A DNA stretch of 64,000 bases from an uncultured delta proteobacterium (GTDB taxonomy: Bacteria > Myxococcota_A > UBA9160 > JAFDET01): positions 1 to 64,000 of the forward strand of contig CAMYLJ010000014.1 of assembly GCA_947259215.1 (NCBI GenBank), in the 5' to 3' direction. A model generated the notes under the pieces. The model saw only the letters and a program-made list of their open reading frames with translations. It was not told the origin of the DNA and made no database searches. The position numbers and the translations under genes are program-made. This document shows, in pieces, positions 29,816-38,062 of this stretch; the first letter of the stretch is position 1; every line of letters starts with the position of its first letter.

Positions 29816-30568
29816 GTGAGGTGGAGCGTTCTCGTCGGTCCGGCCCTCTTCGTGCTGACGTGCCTGGTGGCGGGGGTGCGGGTGCTGGCCCTGGGCCTGG
29901 GCACCGGGGGAATCCCCGAGCGGGCCATCGCGGTGGCGCTGCTCTCGGCCGGCGTCTGCGGCTACGCGCTGATCGGCGGTGTCCCCATGCTGCCCGGGCT
30001 CTCGCCGGCGAATCTCCACCTGGCCTCGGCCCTGGGCGACCTGGCGATCTCGGTCGGATGCGTGGCGTGTTGCCTGTTCACCTGGCGCACCTTCCGTCCG
30101 GACCAGACCTGGGCGGCGGGCGTCTTCACGGGATGCACGGCCGTACTCGCGATCGGCGCCGTCCTCGGCCTGGCGCGCGGCAGCTTCGCGCTGCCCTACG
30201 GCGACCGCCCACTCTCGTTCCGCGCCGGGCTCTTCGTGCAGTGGTTCGCGTTCGCCTGGACCAGCTGGGAGTCGCTGCGCTACCAGGCCTTGCTCCGGAG
30301 GCGCGTTCGCCTGGGTCTCTCGGATCCCGAGGTGGTGGCGCGCATCCTGATGTGGGGCGTTGCGTCCGGCTGCGCGGCGTTGCTGCTGGCCATGTACGCC
30401 GGGCTGTGGCTGCGGCGACCGGGCCTGGTGCCGAGCTTCGAGGAGGTCGCGTTGATCGCGGTGCCGGGGATCGGGGCCGCCGTCAGCGTCTGGCTCGCCT
30501 TCTTTCCGCCCGCCGGGTGGCGTCGCCGCTTCGCGGAGCGCGCGGTTACTCCAGGTCCGGAGGCGTGA
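29816..30568 (+). CDS. Multispanning membrane protein of unknown function
   Basis: 250 aa, start GTG 29816. About seven hydrophobic segments spread over the length, for example LFVLTCLVAGVRVLALGLG, LAISVGCVACCLF and VALIAVPGIGAAVSVWLAFF. I recognise no family. It follows the carboxylase by 46 bp, and its 3' end overlaps the convergent FAD gene by 23 bp. Confidence 0.75.
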   Translation: MRWSVLVGPALFVLTCLVAGVRVLALGLGTGGIPERAIAVALLSAGVCGYALIGGVPMLPGLSPANLHLASALGDLAISVGCVACCLFTWRTFRPDQTWAAGVFTGCTAVLAIGAVLGLARGSFALPYGDRPLSFRAGLFVQWFAFAWTSWESLRYQALLRRRVRLGLSDPEVVARILMWGVASGCAALLLAMYAGLWLRRPGLVPSFEEVALIAVPGIGAAVSVWLAFFPPAGWRRRFAERAVTPGPEA

Positions 30569-31910
30569 CGGCGGCAATCCACGTGTCGTAGTCCCCGCCG
30601 TATCCCACCGCTTCCTGCCGCTCTCGCACCCGCGTCAGCACGCCCTCGAGCGTGGCTGCGTCGAGGGGCTCCGCCGCCTGGAGGTGCTCGGACACCGCAT
30701 CGGCCAGCGCCCGGGCCTGCGCCAGCGCCGCGTCGACGATCTCCTCCTCGCCCTCGTGCCCGCCGGACAGGCCCAGGAACCGCTCCGCCAGCAACTCCGA
30801 CACCATGGCGGCGTGCTTTCGCGACGCCACGATGTTGCCCTTGCCGGTGATGACGTTTCCCGCGGCGAAGGCGGTGGGAAAGCCGTCGAGCCGCCCGATG
30901 TCCCAGTCCTGGAAGGCGTAGAGCTCGCCCTGCATCGGGATGCCCTCGAGCGGGGCGGGGATGCTGCCGATCGAGCTGATCACGTAGGCGCCGCGTCGCT
31001 CGAAGGTCTCGTCGGTCTTGATGACGCGTCCGTCCTCGATGCGGGTGCGCCGGAAGCGCAGCCCCACGAGCCGGTCGTCCTCGACCACGAGGCCGTCGGG
31101 CGCCGAGAGCGGCTCGAAGCGGAAGCGGTACTTGTCCATGGCCTTGTCGAGGAGCTTCCGGCGCGCGTTCGCCATCTTGGCGCGCCGCTCCTCGCTGGCG
31201 CCTTCCGGAATCTCCACCACGGGCATGTCCACGGCGCGGCGCCGGTAGTAGAGCGTGCAGCCCGCGAGCCCGAGGTCTTCCCAGGCGAGGTCGTGCTTCG
31301 CCAGGGTGCGCGGGATGCCCTTCACCTCGAGCTCCAGCATGGGCACCTCGATGCCGCGCTCGGCGAGCTTCGCCCGCGCGGTCTCGAGCATCAGCACCTT
31401 CACGACGTCGATCGAGGCGAGCCCGCCGCCCAGCACCATGACGTCGTCGGCGAGCTCGAAGGTCGGGCCGGCGTAGTCCTTCTCCTGGCTGTGGTTGAAC
31501 CAGATGATGAAGGGGTTCTGGTACACGAGCCCGCGGTCCAGGAAATCGTCGGCGCCCTCGACCGGGACCGGCCGGTCGCGCCAGGCGCCGTTGGCGAGGA
31601 CCACGGCGTTGAAGCCCCAGTCCCGGGCGAGCTCGGCGAAGCCGACGTCTCGCCCCACCGTCGTGTTGGGGACGAAGGCGACGTTCGGCTGCGTGAGCTT
31701 GCCGCCGATGGTCTCGTACTCCTTGCGCCGCAGGTCCACGTGCCAGCGGGGCAGCCCGTCTTCGATCTTTCCGTAGGGGCGCGGGTTCTGCTCGAAGACC
31801 GTCACCTGCACGCCCCGGGCGGCGAGGCGCCCCGCCACCTCCGCCCCGGCGGTGGCGCCGCCGATCACGGCCACCGCGTAGCTGCCCCCCGAGTCGCTCT
31901 GTGCTCCCAT
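30546..31910 (-). CDS. FAD/NAD(P)-dependent oxidoreductase, GltD/ferredoxin-NADP reductase-like
   Basis: 454 aa. The N-terminal FAD motif is VAVIGGATAGAEVAGRLAARG, followed by the NPRPYGKIEDGLPRWHVD segment seen in GltD and adrenodoxin-reductase-like enzymes. A second nucleotide site reads DVMVLGGGLASIDVVKV. The FAD-binding ATG-type motif near the end is AFAAGNVITGKGNI. No Fe-S Cys cluster is present. It probably moves electrons between NAD(P)H and an iron-sulfur or other partner. It lies 31 bp downstream of the sulfatase-fold gene. Confidence 0.85.
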   Translation of the reverse strand: MGAQSDSGGSYAVAVIGGATAGAEVAGRLAARGVQVTVFEQNPRPYGKIEDGLPRWHVDLRRKEYETIGGKLTQPNVAFVPNTTVGRDVGFAELARDWGFNAVVLANGAWRDRPVPVEGADDFLDRGLVYQNPFIIWFNHSQEKDYAGPTFELADDVMVLGGGLASIDVVKVLMLETARAKLAERGIEVPMLELEVKGIPRTLAKHDLAWEDLGLAGCTLYYRRRAVDMPVVEIPEGASEERRAKMANARRKLLDKAMDKYRFRFEPLSAPDGLVVEDDRLVGLRFRRTRIEDGRVIKTDETFERRGAYVISSIGSIPAPLEGIPMQGELYAFQDWDIGRLDGFPTAFAAGNVITGKGNIVASRKHAAMVSELLAERFLGLSGGHEGEEEIVDAALAQARALADAVSEHLQAAEPLDAATLEGVLTRVRERQEAVGYGGDYDTWIAAVTPPDLE

Positions 31911-31941
31911 GGCGGGCGATTGTACCTCGATCGCGCCGGCC

Positions 31942-33732
31942 TCAGGGCCGCGCGTCGGGATCCAGGTAGCCGAGGGCCTCGAGCCGGCGGCGCGTGTCGT
32001 CGGAGAGCGGCCGGCTGGTGTCGCGAGGCCTGTCGCCCTCCAGCGCCCGGCCCTCGTGCCGTTCCAGGAGCGCCCGCAGCGCGGCCGCCGCGTCGGGCTG
32101 CTCGCCGCCGAGGTCGCGGCGCTCCGCCGGGTCGCTCTCGGCGTCGAAGAGGAGCTCGGCGTCCTCCTCCCGGATCAGCGTGTAGCGCGGCCCCGTGATT
32201 CGGCTGCGCGCTCCGAATTCGCTCACCACGGGCGCGCGCGCCGGCCGGGCGTCCGTCCCGCGCGCGAGCAGGCTCCGGCCCTCGGCGCCCGGCAGCGGGG
32301 GCAGGCCGGCGGCGTCGAGCAGGGTCGGCACCGCGTCGAGGAGCGGCGTCGGACCCGGGACGCGCTCGGCCGGAAAGGGCGGCCCCGTGAACCAGAGCGG
32401 CACGTGCAGGTTCTCGATCCAGAGGTCGCCGTGCTCGAAGCCGCCGTGCTCGAAGAACTGCTCGCCGTGGTCGGCGGTGAAGAGCACCAGCGTCTCGTCA
32501 CTCCAGAGGCCGAGCGCCGCCAGGCTCTCGTGCAGACGCGCCACCTGATCGTCCAGGTAGGCGACCTCGCCCCGGTAGAGGCGCCGCAGCTGCGCCACGT
32601 CGTTGCGGGACGGACGCTCTTCGTGGCGGGCCAGATCGGCCAGGCGGGTCGCCGAGCCGTCCATGGGACCGCGGTAGGCGCGCGCCTCGTCGGACCAGTA
32701 GACGGCCGGCGGCTGGTAGTTCGTGTGCGGGTCCATGAAGTGCACGTACAGCAGGAAGGGCGTCTCCGGGTTCTGCGCGCGCCACTCGGCGAAGACCCCG
32801 GCCCAGCGCAGGGCGGCGTTCACGGACTGCGTGGCGGCGCGCTTCTCCGAGGGGTTGCCGCCCACCATCTCGTACACGTCGAACCCCAGCTCGTGACCGG
32901 AGCCGGCCTCGAGGAAGCCGTTCTTCTGGAAGCCGGCGGTGTGGTAGCCGGCGCGCTCCAGGTGGCGCGCCAGCCGCGGCGCCGCGTCGTCGATGCGCGG
33001 GAGCGTGCCCTCGCGCTTGCGGCTGAATCCGACGCCGTCCGGGTCGAGGCTGGTCGGGTAGCGGGAGGTGAAGAGGCTCGCCATGGAGGCGAAGGTCCAG
33101 GGCGCCTGGGCCAGGGCGCGCTCGGCCACCAGCGAGCGCGCTGCGAGCCCATCCAGGAAGGGGCTCGGCGAAGGCTGCGCGCCGTAGGCGCCGAGGGCGT
33201 CGGCGCGCAACGTGTCCACCACCAGCACGATCAGGTCCGGGCGCGCAGGGCCCGCCGCCGGGGTCATGTGCGCGCGCAGGTCGGCCCGATCAGCGGCGGA
33301 GAGCAGGAGGGTGAGGGCGGCGCCGGCGCCCGTGGCGCCGATCACCCAGCCCGCGCCGGCGGCCGTGCGCGGAAGGCCCGCGCGGGCTGGGATGCAGGCC
33401 AGCAGGCAGAGCGCGGCGCCGAGCCCCGCCGGCCGCAGGGGATTGTCCAGTTCGACGGCCTCGCCTCGCCAGCCGCCGGTCCAGAGGATGACGCTCGCGC
33501 CGAGCAGGCACAGGCCGCCCGCGGCGAAGAGCGCGCGCCGCCAGGAGCGCCCCGGAGGGCCGGCCGCCAGCGCCAGCAGGGCGGCGGCCAGCGGCACGGC
33601 GGCCGGCAGGACCTGGTACCACGAGACCCGCAGCCCGCCGGGAAGGTCGAGGTCGGCGCCGCCCCCCGCGCTCAGCCAGAGCGGCGGGACCAGGGAAGCG
33701 GCGGCCAGCGCCAGGAGGGCCCGGATCGGCAT
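31942..33732 (-). CDS. Membrane-anchored sulfatase/alkaline phosphatase-superfamily hydrolase
   Basis: 596 aa from ATG 33732. About four to five membrane helices occupy residues 1-150, then an extracytoplasmic sulfatase-fold domain begins with PDLIVLVVDTLRADALGAYG. The metal ligands TADHGEQFFEHG are present. The nucleophile region reads APWTFASMASLFTSRYP, with Thr rather than the Cys/Ser-x-Pro-x-Arg formylglycine motif, so it may be a phosphatase or phosphotransferase rather than a true sulfatase. No anaerobic maturase is adjacent. Confidence 0.85.
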   Translation of the reverse strand: MPIRALLALAAASLVPPLWLSAGGGADLDLPGGLRVSWYQVLPAAVPLAAALLALAAGPPGRSWRRALFAAGGLCLLGASVILWTGGWRGEAVELDNPLRPAGLGAALCLLACIPARAGLPRTAAGAGWVIGATGAGAALTLLLSAADRADLRAHMTPAAGPARPDLIVLVVDTLRADALGAYGAQPSPSPFLDGLAARSLVAERALAQAPWTFASMASLFTSRYPTSLDPDGVGFSRKREGTLPRIDDAAPRLARHLERAGYHTAGFQKNGFLEAGSGHELGFDVYEMVGGNPSEKRAATQSVNAALRWAGVFAEWRAQNPETPFLLYVHFMDPHTNYQPPAVYWSDEARAYRGPMDGSATRLADLARHEERPSRNDVAQLRRLYRGEVAYLDDQVARLHESLAALGLWSDETLVLFTADHGEQFFEHGGFEHGDLWIENLHVPLWFTGPPFPAERVPGPTPLLDAVPTLLDAAGLPPLPGAEGRSLLARGTDARPARAPVVSEFGARSRITGPRYTLIREEDAELLFDAESDPAERRDLGGEQPDAAAALRALLERHEGRALEGDRPRDTSRPLSDDTRRRLEALGYLDPDARP

Positions 33733-33794
33733 CGCCGGCGGAACCCTAGCAGGGCCGGCAAGCGGCTCCAGCGGGTAACCTGGATCGCCGCCTG

Positions 33795-33805
33795 GGGTGT
33801 CCAAC
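33795..33805 (+). promoter_or_regulatory. GGGTGTCCAAC element upstream of the ECF sigma gene
   Basis: The same 11 bp recurs at 34764-34774 upstream of the periplasmic sensor gene. Here it forms GTCC-N8-GGAC with the bases that follow. It is close to the sigma start (26 bp) and overlaps the space before the SD AGGAG. It may be an operator or an mRNA element. Confidence 0.4.
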
Positions 33806-33830
33806 TGCGAGGACGGCAGGAGCACGTGCG

Positions 33831-34394
33831 ATGGTGGCCGGGGTGTCCGGCAGCGAGGCCCAGGCAGGGGTGGCGGATCGGGAGGAGCGCTTCGCGGCCT
33901 TCGTGGCGACCCACCGCGAGCGGGCCGTGCGCCTGGCGTGGCGGCTCGTCGGCGGCGATGCCGCGGCGGCGGAGGACGTGGCGCAGGACGCCTTCGTCCG
34001 CGCCTGGCGCGCGCTCGACCGCTTCCGCGAGGAGGCCCGACTCGAGACCTGGTTCTATCGGATCCTCCTGCGGCAGGCCGCGAACCACCGCCGTTGGCGA
34101 GGCGTGCGCGAGCGCTGGGCCGCCGTCGCCGGTGCCGCGCCGCCTGCGACCGCGGTGCCCGAAGAAGCGGACCCTGCCTTGCGCCGCCGGATCGCCGCGG
34201 CCCTGGACGGGCTCTCGCCCCGCCAGCGCGAGGTCTTCGTGCTGGTTCACCTGGAGGGGCTCAGCGTGCGCGAGTGCGCCGCGCTGGTTGGGCGCCGCGA
34301 GGGCACCGTGAAGAGCCACCTGCACCGCGCGCTCGAGGGCCTGCGCTCTCAGCTCGCGGACCTCGGAGTAGCCGACGGAGGAAACGACGCATGA
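33831..34394 (+). CDS. ECF-family RNA polymerase sigma factor
   Basis: 187 aa. Region 2 has AWRLVGGDAAAAEDVAQDAFVRAW and RLETWFYRILLRQA. Region 4 has LSPRQREVFVLVHLEGLSVREC and REGTVKSHLHRALEGLR. The ATG at 33831 is preceded by AGGAG. It overlaps the next gene, a likely anti-sigma factor, by four bases. The group resembles metal-responsive CnrYXH-type systems in layout. Confidence 0.93.
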   Translation: MVAGVSGSEAQAGVADREERFAAFVATHRERAVRLAWRLVGGDAAAAEDVAQDAFVRAWRALDRFREEARLETWFYRILLRQAANHRRWRGVRERWAAVAGAAPPATAVPEEADPALRRRIAAALDGLSPRQREVFVLVHLEGLSVRECAALVGRREGTVKSHLHRALEGLRSQLADLGVADGGNDA

Positions 34395-34747
34395 GTCGAG
34401 ATCGCGACGACACGCTCCGCGAGCGTTTGCGCTCCGAATACGCACCGGAGCCGCTCTCGCCTGCGCGTGCGGCGGCATTCGACCGGCGCCTGCGCGAGCG
34501 CGTGGAGCGGGCGGGGCGCCGCTCCGCATGGCGCCCGGCCGTTCCGTTGATCCTGGCCGCGAGCGCGGCGGCCGTGCTGCTGGCCGTGTGGCTGCGCCCG
34601 GCACCCGAACGCGCCGCGGAGATGGCGGGCGCCTGGGAGCTGGAGCTGCTCTTCGCGAGCGACGTGGATCCGCGCGCAGACCGGGCGGAGGCCAACGCCC
34701 TGCCCGACGACTACCGGGCCATCGCGAGCCTCTGGCTCGACGAGTAA
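34391..34747 (+). CDS. Probable anti-sigma factor, single membrane helix
   Basis: 118 aa. The N-terminal cytoplasmic part (1-48) is charged and helical (LRERLRSEYAPEPLSPARAAAFDRRL). One membrane helix follows at about 49-67 (AVPLILAASAAAVLLAVWL), then a short periplasmic acidic tail. Size, topology and ATGA coupling to the ECF gene make it the likely anti-sigma factor. I see no zinc HxxxCxxC motif. Confidence 0.7.
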   Translation: MSRDRDDTLRERLRSEYAPEPLSPARAAAFDRRLRERVERAGRRSAWRPAVPLILAASAAAVLLAVWLRPAPERAAEMAGAWELELLFASDVDPRADRAEANALPDDYRAIASLWLDE

Positions 34748-34763
34748 CCCGGTCCGCGGCTCC

Positions 34764-34774
34764 GGGTGTCCAAC
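34764..34774 (+). promoter_or_regulatory. GGGTGTCCAAC element upstream of the periplasmic sensor gene
   Basis: Second copy of the 11-bp element. It is part of TGTCC-N7-GGACA, an inverted repeat 43 bp before the ATG. It may mark a promoter or operator recognised by the product of this operon. Confidence 0.45.
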
Positions 34775-34816
34775 GAACGGACACGGATCGATGGAAACGA
34801 TCGAAAGGATGGACGC

Positions 34817-35470
34817 ATGATCCGATCGAAGCCCGCTCTGATGCTCGCCCTCCTGGCGTTTCTGATCGCCGGGGCGGCGTGGGCCCGACCGCCCCACGGC
34901 CCCGGCGGTCGCCACGGCCCGCCCGCCCGCATGATCGAGGAGCACGCGGAGGAGCTCGGTCTCGACCAGGAGACCCGCGAGGCCATCCGCGAGCTCGTGG
35001 ACGAGTCGCGCGACCAGGCCGAGGCGCTCCACGCCGAGCTGCACGAGCTGCGGCGCGGGATGCACGGCCTGCTCTCCGAGGACGAGCCCGACCCCGAGGC
35101 CGTGATGGCCCAGATCGACGCCATGGGCGCGGTCGAGACGCAGCTCCACAAGCACCGCGTCGGAACCATGCTGGCGATCCGCGCCAGGCTCTCTCCCGAG
35201 CAGCGCCAGGCGCTGACGCAGCTGCGTCACGAGGGTCGCGAGCGCTGGCTGGCGCCCCTGGACGAGGCCTGCGCCGAGGACGCCGAGCGCCTGTGCGACG
35301 GAGCCGAGGGCCCGTTCGAACGGATGCACTGCCTGCGGCAGCAGCAGGACGCGCTCTCCGAGGGCTGTTCCGAAGCCTTCCTCCAGCGGCGTCGCGAGAA
35401 GGGCCGCGGTGACTGGGGCGGTCGGCCGGCCGGGCCGCCGTTCGGATCGGAGCCGGAGCCCGGGCAGTGA
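34817..35470 (+). CDS. Spy/CpxP-like periplasmic protein with Cys-rich repeat
   Basis: 217 aa. Signal peptide about 1-23 (MLALLAFLIAGAAWA). Residues 40-150 are helical with LGLDQETREAIRELVDESRD and ARLSPEQRQALTQLR, the LTxxQ-like pattern of Spy/CpxP/CnrX metal or stress sensors. Residues 155-195 contain four Cys in ACAEDAERLCDGAEG and MHCLRQQQDALSEGC, resembling a GLG1-type Cys-rich repeat. That combination in one protein is uncommon. It is probably the periplasmic signal sensor for the upstream sigma/anti-sigma pair. Confidence 0.8.
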   Translation: MIRSKPALMLALLAFLIAGAAWARPPHGPGGRHGPPARMIEEHAEELGLDQETREAIRELVDESRDQAEALHAELHELRRGMHGLLSEDEPDPEAVMAQIDAMGAVETQLHKHRVGTMLAIRARLSPEQRQALTQLRHEGRERWLAPLDEACAEDAERLCDGAEGPFERMHCLRQQQDALSEGCSEAFLQRRREKGRGDWGGRPAGPPFGSEPEPGQ

Positions 35471-35544
35471 GCGCGGCGCTGCTGGTCGTCGTCGCACTGG
35501 TGGCGCTCTGGCTGGTGAATCTCCCCAAGGAGACCCAGCGCTGA
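35467..35544 (+). CDS. Possible 25-residue single-helix membrane protein
   Basis: A GTG at 35467 overlaps the stop of the sensor gene (GTGA). It encodes SAALLVVVALVALWLVNLP and a polar KETQR tail: one membrane helix. The overlap and the hydrophobic content suggest a real small product of the ECF operon, but no homologue is known to me. Confidence 0.4.
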   Translation: MSAALLVVVALVALWLVNLPKETQR

Positions 35545-35564
35545 CCCGCCTCCCTCCGCGCGGC

Positions 35565-35948
35565 TTAGAGCGCCAGCTCGAGGATGGCGCGCTTGTCGTA
35601 GCGCCCCGTGAGGCGCGAGAGCGCGTCGGCGAGCCACATCTGCCAGCCGTACTTCGCGCGCAGCGCCGCGTAGGCGGTCGCGACCGTGGCGGCTTCGTCG
35701 ACGATGCGCCCGCTTCCCTCCACCCACTCGCCGGTCACCCGCCCGAGTGCGGTACAGGGCGCCACGCGGATGCGCGAGCCATTGCGGAGCCGCTTCACCT
35801 TGCCGGCGTCGCCCTCGGTGAAGACGTAGAAGTGCTCGCCGGCCCGCGCGCACCAGACCGGCGTCTCCACGGCCTTGCCGCTCTTGCGGAAGGTGGCGAG
35901 GCTGACGTAGCTCTCGCGGTCCAGCGCGCGGCGCCCGGCGTCGTCCAT
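35565..35948 (-). CDS. PPOX-class flavin/F420-type oxidoreductase
   Basis: 127 aa split-barrel protein of the pyridoxamine-phosphate oxidase superfamily. Visible pattern: YVSLATFRKSGKAVETPVWCA, then LRNGSRIRVAPCTALGRVTGEW, and a C-terminal helical YDKRAILELAL. It matches the small PPOX-class F420-dependent protein family in length and motif. Whether it uses F420, FMN or haem cannot be read. It lies two bases after the DoxX gene. Confidence 0.8.
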   Translation of the reverse strand: MDDAGRRALDRESYVSLATFRKSGKAVETPVWCARAGEHFYVFTEGDAGKVKRLRNGSRIRVAPCTALGRVTGEWVEGSGRIVDEAATVATAYAALRAKYGWQMWLADALSRLTGRYDKRAILELAL

Positions 35949-35950
35949 CC

Positions 35951-36337
35951 CTAGGCCTCCGCGTCCGGCCGCGTGTACCACCACGCCCACACGATGAAGA
36001 GCGCCTGGAAGGGCAGGCGGATCCAGCCGGCCGCCCCCACGCCCGAGCCGGGCCCGTCCGGGCCCACGTTCTCCAGCGCCATGTAGACGTTGGCGGGGAA
36101 GACGGCGATGAGCAGCGCGATGATCCCCCAGGCCGCCAGCACGCGAACGCGCGGCTCCAGCACGTAGACGCCGAGCACGATCTCCGCCAGTCCCGAGATC
36201 AAGTTCAGCCACTCCGGGTTCGGTAGCCCGGGGGGGATGATGGGCAGGTAGAACTCGGGGTTGAGCAGGTGGTTGAAGCCGGCGAGCACGTAGGCGGCCG
36301 CCATCAACCAGAGCAGGATCGTCTTGGCGCGGCTCAT
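35951..36337 (-). CDS. DoxX-like membrane protein
   Basis: 128 aa with four membrane helices (ILLWLMAAAYVLAGFNHLLNP; LNLISGLAEIVLGVYVL; VLAAWGIIALLIAVFPANVYMA; LPFQALFIVWAWWY). The FNHLLNPEFYLPIIPP loop is typical of DoxX-family proteins. SD GGGAGGAG precedes the ATG. The role is unknown; paired with the PPOX gene it may be part of a small redox unit. Confidence 0.82.
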   Translation of the reverse strand: MSRAKTILLWLMAAAYVLAGFNHLLNPEFYLPIIPPGLPNPEWLNLISGLAEIVLGVYVLEPRVRVLAAWGIIALLIAVFPANVYMALENVGPDGPGSGVGAAGWIRLPFQALFIVWAWWYTRPDAEA

Positions 36338-36408
36338 GCGCTCCTCCCGAGCTGGAACGCATTGTACGCCGCCGCGCAGGCGAGTGGCAGAGGATTCGTG
36401 GCCGAAGC

Positions 36409-37299
36409 TCAGCCCACCCGCGCGAGACGTCCGAGCACGCGCTCGACGTGCGGGCGGTGGAGGTGGCCGAGGAGCGGTACCAGCGGGGTGGCCAGGCAGG
36501 CCGCCAGGAAGGTCGCCGCAACCAGTTCGAGCGGCACCTGGAAGATCTGGGACAGGACGTCGAAGTCCATCCAGTGGCCGCCGCCCTTGGCGCCGCCGTA
36601 CTCCGCGCGCGCCACGGCGCTGGTCGTGAGCCGCCACGCGAAGCGCACGTCGTGGAGCACGATGTGAAGCCCGATCCAGGCGTAGAGGGGCCGCTCCGCC
36701 TGAAGCTTGCAGCCGCGCCCCGAGAGCGCCCGGTGCAGGAAGAAGGCGGCCAGGAAGAGCTCGCCCCCGTGGCCCAACGCCGTGATCGCGACGTGATCTC
36801 CCCCGCTGGCGACGAGCAGCGCGTGGGCGACCGCGATCGCGAGCACCAGGCGCAGGCTCGTCCGGTTGTGGCGAAAGACCCAGGCGGCGCCGGCGAAGAG
36901 CGCGTAGATGCCGAAGAGGAGCGCCTTCGACGGATCGAGCGACAGCGTCACGCCGCCGCCGTACACGAAGTCGAAGGCCGGGACCGAGGGTCGTCCGAAG
37001 ATCCAGCCCGCGGCGGCGTGCCCCAGCTCATGGGTCAGGACCACGAACATCCCCACCAGCACCCCGAGCAGCGGCACCACCTGGCTCGCCACGGCCAGCG
37101 CGCCCCCGATCCCGAGTGCGCGCCAGCCAGCGGCGTCGATGGGTGTGCGCTCCGGCCCGGTCGCCTCCAACTCCGGCTCGGGCTCTGCCTGCGGCGGCTC
37201 GCGTCGTGCGGGGTGCAGCCGGGCGAAGATCACGCCGCAGCGCCCGCACTCGACGGCGTCGGGCCGGACCTGGCTGTGGCCGCAGCGGGGACACTCCAC
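36409..37299 (-). CDS. Membrane zinc metalloprotease with N-terminal zinc ribbon
   Basis: 296 aa from GTG 37299 (SD-like GAAAGG upstream). Residues 1-31 form a CPRCGHSQ...CGRCG zinc ribbon. A polar linker follows, then about six membrane helices. The active-site motif is LTHELGHAAAGWIFG, as in M50-like intramembrane peptidases. The zinc ribbon plus HExxH arrangement suggests a regulatory or quality-control protease. Its substrate is unknown. It diverges from the cytochrome gene. Confidence 0.75.
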   Translation of the reverse strand: MECPRCGHSQVRPDAVECGRCGVIFARLHPARREPPQAEPEPELEATGPERTPIDAAGWRALGIGGALAVASQVVPLLGVLVGMFVVLTHELGHAAAGWIFGRPSVPAFDFVYGGGVTLSLDPSKALLFGIYALFAGAAWVFRHNRTSLRLVLAIAVAHALLVASGGDHVAITALGHGGELFLAAFFLHRALSGRGCKLQAERPLYAWIGLHIVLHDVRFAWRLTTSAVARAEYGGAKGGGHWMDFDVLSQIFQVPLELVAATFLAACLATPLVPLLGHLHRPHVERVLGRLARVG

Positions 37300-37372
37300 G
37301 CAGGGCCTTTCGGCGGGGCGGAAGGCCCGGTTGAGGCGGCGGGCACCTGCCTGGCAGCTAGCCTCCTTCCGG

Positions 37373-38062
37373 ATGCGGCGGAACGGGCTCTCGATGCGGT
37401 TGCTGCTGCTGGCGGCGGCGGCGTGCGCGCTTCCGCTGGGCGCCGTCGCCTGGGGCGTGAGCGACCGCCTGGAGCAGCGCAACGACTTCTGCAACGACTG
37501 CCATCTGCCGGGCGGCACGCCGCTCCACCTCGAGGTGCGCGAGGACTTCGACCGCGTGATCCCCGTGAGCCTGGCCGGCGTGCATGGTCGCGGCTGGGTG
37601 GAGGAGCGCGAGGACTCCGCCTTCCGCTGCATCGACTGCCACGCGGGCTCGGGCGCGCTGGAGCGCACCCGGGTGAAGCTCCTCGCGGCCCGCGACGGCG
37701 TGCGTTACCTGGTCGGCTCGTTCGAGGAGCCGCACGGCATGCCCTTCGAGCTCTCCCCGCCCACCTGCCTGGGCTGCCACCCGAGCTTCCGTCACTCCGC
37801 GGCGCCGGGCTGGACCGTAGAGGCCTACCACGGTCGCGGTGCCCACGACGACGCGCCCGACGCCCCCCGCTGCGTCGCCTGCCACGCCGTGCACGAGACC
37901 GACGGCGACGCCTTCGCGTACTTCATGGCCCGGGAGCGCGTGGACGCCCAGTGCCGCACGTGCCACGTGCAGGGCGGGGAGATGGAGGTGCCGTCGCTTT
38001 TGCAGGGTGCCGAGGCCGACCCGAAGCCGGTATTCTCGGGATCCCATGTCCGATTCCATTGA
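37373..38062 (+). CDS. Membrane-anchored pentahaem cytochrome c
   Basis: 229 aa from ATG 37373 (ATG 37394 also possible). N-terminal anchor helix SMRLLLLAAAACALPLGAVAW. Five CxxCH haem motifs follow: CNDCH, CIDCH, CLGCH, CVACH and CRTCH. The layout is like NapC/NrfH-type quinol-oxidising cytochromes, with one extra haem. The last 17 bases overlap the start of the selenoprotein gene, so the two are translated together. This suggests electron delivery to that protein, or at least a shared pathway. Confidence 0.87.
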   Translation: MRRNGLSMRLLLLAAAACALPLGAVAWGVSDRLEQRNDFCNDCHLPGGTPLHLEVREDFDRVIPVSLAGVHGRGWVEEREDSAFRCIDCHAGSGALERTRVKLLAARDGVRYLVGSFEEPHGMPFELSPPTCLGCHPSFRHSAAPGWTVEAYHGRGAHDDAPDAPRCVACHAVHETDGDAFAYFMARERVDAQCRTCHVQGGEMEVPSLLQGAEADPKPVFSGSHVRFH

